Source: an uncultured Chlorobiota bacterium | GTDB lineage: Bacteria > Bacteroidota > Kapaibacteriia > OLB7 | Length of the DNA stretch: 7,060 nt | Direction of reading: 5' to 3' | Assembly: GCA_946481475.1 (NCBI GenBank) | Contig: CAMLOB010000197.1 | Coordinates: forward strand, 1 to 7,060 | In this document: positions 1 through 4,166 of the stretch, in pieces | Numbering within the stretch: the stretch's first letter is position 1 | Layout: the number at the start of each line of letters is the position of its first letter | Program-made: the position numbers and the translations under genes | The notes under the pieces: generated by a model | What the model saw: the letters and a program-made list of their open reading frames with translations, nothing else | Database searches by the model: none | Told to the model about the DNA's origin: nothing

Positions 1-395
1 CACGCGAGGTCTTCCGGGCGCAGCTTGAGCTTTGCCGCAAGCACGGGTTCCCATCCTATCTTGCCGTCTTCAAGCGTCATCGCCCGGATGAATTTCTGAT
101 GTCGCATGCGCTTGACGGCTATTCGCTCGCGCTCGATTTCAAGATCACCCGACGGAATCGCCGGGCCGTCCGGAAACTGGCCGAAGAGATGAACGAGATT
201 GTGCTGAGAGGAGGAGGGCGTTTCTACTTCGCGAAAGACAGCACACTCCGTCCGGAAGATGCGCGACGATTCCTCGGGGATGAGGCCCTGGCGGAATTCG
301 TCCGGATCAAGCATCGTCTGGATCCGCGCGGTCTGCTGGAGACCGATCTTGCAAAACGGTTGTTCGGCTCGCAGAACCGCACACAGGGCTCCTGA
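1..395 (+). CDS. FAD-dependent oxidase, DprE1-like, C-terminal part (5' end outside window)
   Basis: The frame is open from base 3 with no start codon in view, so this is the last 130 or so residues of a longer protein ending at TGA 393-395. Visible motifs are LAVFKRHRPDEF, then DGYSLALDF, then GGGRFYFAKDS, then a final DPRGLLETDLAKRLF. This order matches the C-terminal substrate domain of FAD-linked oxidases of the DprE1 (decaprenylphosphoryl-ribose 2-oxidase) family, in which the GGR-Y-AKD segment carries the conserved active-site lysine. The N-terminal FAD-binding domain should lie upstream. In actinobacteria DprE1 epimerises a polyprenyl-phosphate sugar together with DprE2; homologues elsewhere are often of unknown substrate. 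Family membership is fairly clear from the motifs; the substrate is inference. A 107-nt gap separates it from the next gene, so co-transcription is uncertain. Confidence 0.78.
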   Translation, partial: REVFRAQLELCRKHGFPSYLAVFKRHRPDEFLMSHALDGYSLALDFKITRRNRRAVRKLAEEMNEIVLRGGGRFYFAKDSTLRPEDARRFLGDEALAEFVRIKHRLDPRGLLETDLAKRLFGSQNRTQGS

Positions 396-492
396 ACCGG
401 CGGCACTGCGATGCGTTCTTTATCGAACCCATACGCTGCAAGCGACACATTTTGCATATTCGCTCCATGAGGTCAATCGTCAACCATTCCGT

Positions 493-497
493 GGAGG
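493..497 (+). promoter_or_regulatory. Shine-Dalgarno sequence that decides the beta-helix gene start
   Basis: GGAGG lies five bases upstream of a GTG codon at 503-505. It is the only strong ribosome-binding site near the candidate starts (TTG 452, ATG 467, GTG 503) and places the start directly before a clean signal peptide. Confidence 0.7.
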
Positions 498-502
498 CTC
501 CC

Positions 503-2047
503 GTGGTTTCTCGTCTGCTTATCCGATTCATTCCGATACTCCTGCTTGTTTTCTCCAGATCGATTGCAACGGCCGAGACGATTCACGTCGGTTCCGGCTA
601 TCCGTACGGTACGGTGTCGAGTGCGGCAGAAGATGCGGGGCCGGGAGATACGATCCTCGTCCACGGCGGGGTCTACGGCGGCGGAGAATTCATCGAAGGA
701 TTGCAGGGGAGGAGGGATGCCTGGATTGTTATTGCTGCGGTTCCCGGAGAAGAAGTCGTCTTTGAGGGGGGGACCGAAGCCTGGCATCTGAGCGATGTGG
801 CCTGGCTCTATATCCGTGGATTCGAGTTCAGGGGACAACGTGGGAACGGTGTGAACATCGATGACGGCGGCAGCTATGATACGCCGTCTCACCACATTGT
901 GATCGACGAATGCCGGTTCCGCGATATGGATGCATCGGGAAACAACGATCTGCTGAAGCTCTCCGGACTCGATTCGTTCGAGATTCAGGATTGCATATTT
1001 ACTAATGGAGCCGGCGGCGGAAGCGGTGCGGACATGGTCGGCTGTCACTACGGACTGTTCACATCCAACCGGTTCGAGAACATGGGGAGCAATGCGATAC
1101 AGGCGAAGGGGGGGACGCAATTCATCCGGATCGAGCGAAACGTTTTTCTCCACTGCGGCCAACGTGCCGTCAATCTGGGGGGCTCCACGGGACTCGAGTT
1201 TTTCCGACCGATCGACGCTCCGTTCGAAGCGGCCGATCTTCAGGTCTACGCCAACGTCTTCGTCGGCTCGGTTGCTCCGATCGCATACGTCGGCAGCGTC
1301 CGGGTGGATGTGACCAACAATACGATCTGGCTGCCGGAGAACTGGGTGCTCAGAATCCTTCAGGAGACGGTCGACCCGAATCGCTTCCTCTCATGCGGCG
1401 ACAACATCTTCCGGAACAACCTTGTCGTGGTCGACAACAGTCGGTCGCGTGATGTGAACGTCGGACCGAACACCCGTCCGGAGTCGTTTCTTTTTACCAA
1501 TAATCTGTGGTACAATCTGGACGATCCGGACTGGGAGGGACCTGATCTGCCGGTGCCGGAATCGAACAGCGTTATATCGGAGGATCCGTTGCTTGCCGAT
1601 CCGGAGCGGTTTAACATGATAATTTCTCTCAACAGTCCGGCGGTCGGGGCCGGAGCGCCGGTCGAGTTGCCGGAGCGGGATTTTCTCGGCAACAAGTACC
1701 GTGCTGAGAGATCGATCGGTGCGGTTGAGGGGAATCCTCTTCTTACCGATGGAGTTCCGGATGGTGCAGTCAATTCCTCCGGAGCGGTCGTCCGCATCTA
1801 TCCGAACCCGGCAAGCGGGGATTGCCGGCTTGCCCTGAATCTTCCGGATGAAACGCCGGTCAGAGTTCGATTGTTCGATCTGAGAGGTAAACTGCTGGGA
1901 ACGATCTTCGAGGCCGGGATGAGCAGGGGAGAGCATACCGTACCCATTGTCCTCCCCGGCGAAGACGGCATCTACACATTGCAGGTGGAACTGACCGACG
2001 ATGTCCTGACGACACAGGTCGTCCGGTTGCGAGGGGGAGATGAGTGA
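503..2047 (+). CDS. Secreted right-handed parallel beta-helix protein with C-terminal T9SS sorting domain
   Basis: With the GTG start at 503 the product is 514 residues; in-frame TTG 452 and ATG 467 would add 17 or 12 residues in front of the signal peptide. Residues 1-24 (MVSRLLIRF, a leucine-rich core, then ATA before E) look like a Sec signal peptide. Residues 25 to about 410 have the short N-x-F and N-x-I turns of pectate-lyase-like beta-helices, with a GDTILVHGGVY opening coil and a closing segment (NSPAVGAGAP, then RDFLGN, then SIGAVEG) typical of this fold. Residues about 429-514 form a T9SS type A sorting domain: VVRIYPNPASG, VRVRLFDLRGKLLG, GIYTLQVE and a final VVRLR. The protein is therefore probably exported by Sec, moved across the outer membrane by T9SS and anchored or released. 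The catalytic residues of a polysaccharide lyase were not identified, so enzymatic activity is unproven. The gene overlaps the following glycosyltransferase gene by 8 nt. Confidence 0.88.
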   Translation: MVSRLLIRFIPILLLVFSRSIATAETIHVGSGYPYGTVSSAAEDAGPGDTILVHGGVYGGGEFIEGLQGRRDAWIVIAAVPGEEVVFEGGTEAWHLSDVAWLYIRGFEFRGQRGNGVNIDDGGSYDTPSHHIVIDECRFRDMDASGNNDLLKLSGLDSFEIQDCIFTNGAGGGSGADMVGCHYGLFTSNRFENMGSNAIQAKGGTQFIRIERNVFLHCGQRAVNLGGSTGLEFFRPIDAPFEAADLQVYANVFVGSVAPIAYVGSVRVDVTNNTIWLPENWVLRILQETVDPNRFLSCGDNIFRNNLVVVDNSRSRDVNVGPNTRPESFLFTNNLWYNLDDPDWEGPDLPVPESNSVISEDPLLADPERFNMIISLNSPAVGAGAPVELPERDFLGNKYRAERSIGAVEGNPLLTDGVPDGAVNSSGAVVRIYPNPASGDCRLALNLPDETPVRVRLFDLRGKLLGTIFEAGMSRGEHTVPIVLPGEDGIYTLQVELTDDVLTTQVVRLRGGDE

Positions 2048-2741
2048 CGTGAAGAGTCGAGCGGCAAATCATGGCGGAGGGGAACCGACCGAACGACTCG
2101 CCGCGACCTGTGCGGTCATCGTCAACTATCAGACACCCGATCTTCTCGAAGGGGCGGTCCGCTCGTTCAATCAACACTATCCGAACGTGCCGACCATTGT
2201 CGTCGACAACGGATCGCAGGACAACTCCCGCGAAGTCATCACACGGTTATGCGATGAACTCGAATCGGTCAGCGCCGAGTTCCGGACCGACAATGCCGGC
2301 CACGGTCCGGCAATGCACGACGTGATCGCCCGGAACGAGTACGAGTTCTACTTTTTTCTGGACAGCGACACGATCACGCATGAGGGGGGATTCCTTGAGA
2401 AGATGCTGGCCTTCTACGCCGATCCTCTGGTCTACGGGGTCGGCAAGGTTGCACCGTTCAACCGACGGGGATTCCACGACGAAGAGGAAGGAGTGCCGAT
2501 GCTGATCGCCGCCTACATGCTGATCCGCTCGTCGATCTACCGGACGCTCCCTCCGTTCGAACATCACGGTGCTCCGGTCGCGCGGAATTTTTATGAGGCG
2601 GGGAAGAAGAACTATCGAATGCAGGATTTCGATATTGATCGATTTATCGACCACCTGCACCAGGGGACCGTCTCCAGATTCGGATATGGACTCGGACTGA
2701 AAGGAAAGCTCAATTATCTGCTGAACAAACTGGGATTATGA
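2040..2741 (+). CDS. Family 2 glycosyltransferase (GT-A fold)
   Basis: The 233-residue product starts at ATG 2040 inside the 3' end of the beta-helix gene, just after a purine-rich GAGGGGGAG that serves as ribosome-binding site. Family 2 features run in order: CAVIVNYQTPDLL (residues 24-36), VVDNGSQDNS (54-63), NAGHGPAMH (85-93) and FFLDSDT (105-111). The DSD is the DxD-type motif that binds the metal and nucleotide-sugar diphosphate. No membrane segments are evident, so it should act at the cytoplasmic face. It is short for the family: the region after the DxD (residues 112-233) is compact and ends in NYLLNKLGL. Donor sugar and acceptor are unknown. The 8-nt overlap upstream and 4-nt overlap (ATGA) downstream suggest translational coupling with both neighbours, and a role in surface or cargo glycosylation is an inference from that. 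Confidence 0.85.
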   Translation: MSDVKSRAANHGGGEPTERLAATCAVIVNYQTPDLLEGAVRSFNQHYPNVPTIVVDNGSQDNSREVITRLCDELESVSAEFRTDNAGHGPAMHDVIARNEYEFYFFLDSDTITHEGGFLEKMLAFYADPLVYGVGKVAPFNRRGFHDEEEGVPMLIAAYMLIRSSIYRTLPPFEHHGAPVARNFYEAGKKNYRMQDFDIDRFIDHLHQGTVSRFGYGLGLKGKLNYLLNKLGL

Positions 2742-3220
2742 GAGGATACGTTCGGTTGACCGGTCTCTTCTTCTGTCTCCTGCTGACCGCTGCTGCCGGC
2801 AACGGCTGCAAGGAAGGGTGCGACGGCGTCGTCTGCGCACCGGCCCCTCCGGCGCTGGTGGTGACGGTGGAAGATACGCTTGCGGTGATCGACACCGTCA
2901 CGCGATACGACACGACGCTGATGGATTCGGTCCGCGTTCCCGACACGACCATCACAACCGTTCCGACCTTTGAGGCGACCGTGACGCTCCATCCGGTGTC
3001 GGGCGATGCTGTCCAGTCATCGGTCCGGACGCTCGATCCGGTGTCGGTCGACACAACCTACGTCCTCACCGATCCTTCCGGACTCGCCCACACTGACTAT
3101 GCCCTGATCGCCCGGCGGGGAGATCGGGCCGATACGTTGACGGGACTGACGATAAGAACGGTGGAGGGGTGTTGCGGGTATGATGTGATCGGGGTGTATA
3201 CGATGAAGTTGCCGGAGTAG
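2738..3220 (+). CDS. Small exported protein, possible lipoprotein, function unknown
   Basis: The 160-residue product starts at an ATG that overlaps the glycosyltransferase stop (ATGA) and ends at TAG. Residues 1-20 form a basic, then hydrophobic export signal (LFFCLLLTAAA). Cys24 follows in AAAGNGC; this is only a loose lipobox (Gly-Asn-Gly before Cys), so lipidation is uncertain. Further cysteines lie at 28 and 33 (GCDGVVC), followed by APAPPALVVTVEDTL, and a late Cys pair lies at 145-146 (GCCGYDV). The middle (residues about 45-80) is rich in Asp-Thr and Thr-Thr with alternating valine, suggesting an extended beta structure. The layout (signal, Cys cluster, one beta domain, late CC) resembles small envelope proteins of the FCB group, but I cannot name a family. 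Context suggests an envelope location with the two preceding genes. Confidence 0.7.
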   Translation: MRGYVRLTGLFFCLLLTAAAGNGCKEGCDGVVCAPAPPALVVTVEDTLAVIDTVTRYDTTLMDSVRVPDTTITTVPTFEATVTLHPVSGDAVQSSVRTLDPVSVDTTYVLTDPSGLAHTDYALIARRGDRADTLTGLTIRTVEGCCGYDVIGVYTMKLPE

Positions 3221-3241
3221 GAAAAATGATTCTTCCCCTGA

Positions 3242-3282
3242 ACAAAGAAAAACGTCGCTACGGAAATTTCCATAACGACGTT
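3242..3282 (-). terminator. Rho-independent terminator of tRNA-Val
   Basis: On the - strand, arms at 3276-3282 and 3251-3257 (AACGTCG and its complement) form a perfect 7-bp stem. It can be extended inward through the GGAAATTTCC palindrome with mismatches. It is followed by TTTTTCTTTG, a T-rich tract. It sits 13 nt past the tRNA-Val 3' end. On the + strand no T tract follows, so it mainly serves the - strand transcript. Confidence 0.7.
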
Positions 3283-3294
3283 CAACGTGGAATG

Positions 3295-3369
3295 TGGGCG
3301 GTGAGAGATTCGAACTCCCGACCCTCTGGGTGTAAACCAGATGCTCTGAACCAACTGAGCTAACCGCCC
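3295..3369 (-). tRNA. tRNA-Val, anticodon UAC
   Basis: The 75-nt gene folds into a complete cloverleaf. The acceptor stem is GGGCGGT with ACCGCCC, the D stem GCTC with GAGC, and the anticodon stem TCTGG with CCAGA. The anticodon loop is TTTACAC, giving anticodon TAC. The variable loop has five bases, and the T arm is GGGAG-TTCGAAT-CTCTC with one G-U pair. The discriminator base is A. The 3' CCA is not encoded (the gene is followed by CATT), so it must be added by CCA-adding enzyme. The gene reads GUA and, by wobble, other valine codons. Confidence 0.96.
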
Positions 3370-3389
3370 GGGCAATCACATAAGGGGGG

Positions 3390-3424
3390 CAAATATAGCG
3401 GCTATCACAAAGAGCCCACACAAA
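3390..3424 (-). promoter_or_regulatory. Bacteroidetes-type promoter of tRNA-Val
   Basis: On the - strand TATATTTG (3397 to 3390) is a perfect match to the Bacteroidetes -7 element TAnnTTTG. It lies about 20 nt before the tRNA 5' end. A TTTG at 3424 to 3421 lies 23 nt upstream of it, at the long end of the usual spacing for the -33 element. The -7 match is strong and the -33 match is plausible. Confidence 0.6.
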
Positions 3425-3477
3425 ATATCTGTGAAGGGTTGCAAACAAACCGCCATTTCACCTTCTTCCACTCCCGC

Positions 3478-3532
3478 ACTCTCAAACCCAGTCACCAGGA
3501 ACTCTCAACTCTACAAACTCCCCAACTCTCAA
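3478..3532. repeat. Three ACTCTCAA repeats between tRNA-Val and ssrA
   Basis: ACTCTCAA occurs at 3478-3485, 3501-3508 and 3525-3532, a period of 23-24 nt, with related ACTCCC words between (3470s and 3510s). The block is strongly C/T-biased on the + strand and lies immediately 3' of ssrA on the - strand. It has no open frame of interest and no clear hairpin terminator for ssrA. It may be an intergenic repeat family; function unknown. Confidence 0.55.
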
Positions 3533-3534
3533 TG

Positions 3535-3899
3535 TGGAGATGGCGGGATTCGAACCCGCGTCCGAAGAGCGACTCGTGAGGCGTCTACGCTGCATAGTCA
3601 ATCTATTTAAGTCTCGTCCGCCGTCATCCCGATTGACGGGGCCTCGGGCGGACCAGTGGATAAAATCTCGTCCGCGGAACCTCCACTCGTTCCGCCGACC
3701 AGTCTGTCTGAAATCGACACCCGCCTCGGAACCGACAGACAGATTCCGGGCGGATGCTCGCCGGGTTAATTACGCAGCGAGACGGTACTCGTATGAGTCC
3801 GCACTTACAGTTCGCTCATTGTGGGGTAACGCACCCAATGAGCAGGTGCGACAGCGCAACCGCACGACATCTTCTCCCCGTCGAAACCAAAGCATCCCC
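3535..3899 (-). ncRNA. ssrA: tmRNA (transfer-messenger RNA)
   Basis: The 365-nt gene has the full one-piece tmRNA layout. The 5' end GGGGATG (3899 to 3893) pairs with CATCTCC before the final A at 3535 to give a 7-bp acceptor stem with one G-U pair. The start continues TTTGGTTTCGACGGGG, the usual tmRNA D-like region, and the 3' end has a T arm, GCGGG-TTCGAAT-CCCGC. A region before the tag (TCATTGGGTGCG and its partner) fits the first pseudoknot. The resume site GTAAGTGCG precedes the tag frame. tmRNA, with SmpB, rescues ribosomes stalled on mRNAs without a stop codon and tags the product for proteolysis. The CCA end is not encoded. No convincing promoter or terminator was found for it. Confidence 0.95.
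3770..3802 (-). other. tmRNA proteolysis tag reading frame (ADSYEYRLAA)
   Basis: On the - strand the resume codon is GCG (3802 to 3800), read as Ala-Asp-Ser-Tyr-Glu-Tyr-Arg-Leu-Ala-Ala and ended by TAA at 3772 to 3770, with a second in-register TAA overlapping downstream (TAATTAA). The Leu-Ala-Ala ending is the usual degradation signal recognised by ClpXP-type proteases. The ten-residue length is within the usual range. Confidence 0.93.
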
Positions 3900-3950
3900 A
3901 TGTTCGTGCTCCTTCGTGATTTGTGCTTCACTTGTGTATGTGCAGACTCT

Positions 3951-4034
3951 GTCAGATGAAGAGCACCACAAAGACACTAAGGACACAAAGAGATCACAAA
4001 GGGTTGTCAAGGTACAAAGAACCGGACATCTGAC
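3951..4034. repeat. CACAAAG repeat cluster bounded by an 8-bp inverted repeat
   Basis: GTCAGATG (3951-3958) and its exact complement CATCTGAC (4027-4034) bracket a run of related words: CACAAAGACAC, GGACACAAAG, ATCACAAAGG and GTACAAAG. Similar words in the opposite orientation (CTTCGTG, TTTGTGC, CTTGTG) lie just to the left at about 3910-3935, so the whole 3905-4015 stretch is an imperfect inverted repeat. This resembles a small non-coding dispersed element. No target-site duplication was seen and no transposase is present. Confidence 0.5.
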
Positions 4035-4088
4035 GAAGTTCTCCCCGTTGAATTTTGTTTTTTCGTACATCCTCTTTCCGATCACTTC

Positions 4089-4119
4089 TTTGTCGCCTGA
4101 TGCCGATTCAGTACATTCG
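4089..4119 (+). promoter_or_regulatory. Probable Bacteroidetes-type promoter of pheT
   Basis: TTTG at 4089-4092 is followed, after exactly 19 nt, by TACATTCG at 4112-4119. The second element matches TAnnTTTG at all but one defined position, and the 19-nt spacing is the textbook value for Bacteroidetes sigma. Transcription would begin near 4125, leaving a leader of about 40 nt before the ATG. No attenuator or T-box is visible in that leader. Confidence 0.5.
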
Positions 4120-4166
4120 GTGATCTTTCTTGAAGTAGAACTTTACAGCAGGGGACAACCGCTCAG

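Noticed and set aside
452..502. TTG 452 or ATG 467 as start of the beta-helix gene
   Set aside because: Neither has a ribosome-binding site, and both put extra polar residues ahead of the signal peptide; GTG 503 has GGAGG five bases upstream.
396..502. A promoter between the oxidase and beta-helix genes
   Set aside because: No sequence with both a -33 TTTG and a TAnnTTTG at proper spacing was found; the ACATTTTG near 447-454 is only a partial match.
473..1162. A 229-codon - strand frame opposite the beta-helix gene
   Set aside because: The + strand frame has a signal peptide, fold motifs and a sorting domain; the - strand frame is a codon-bias shadow with no recognisable motif.
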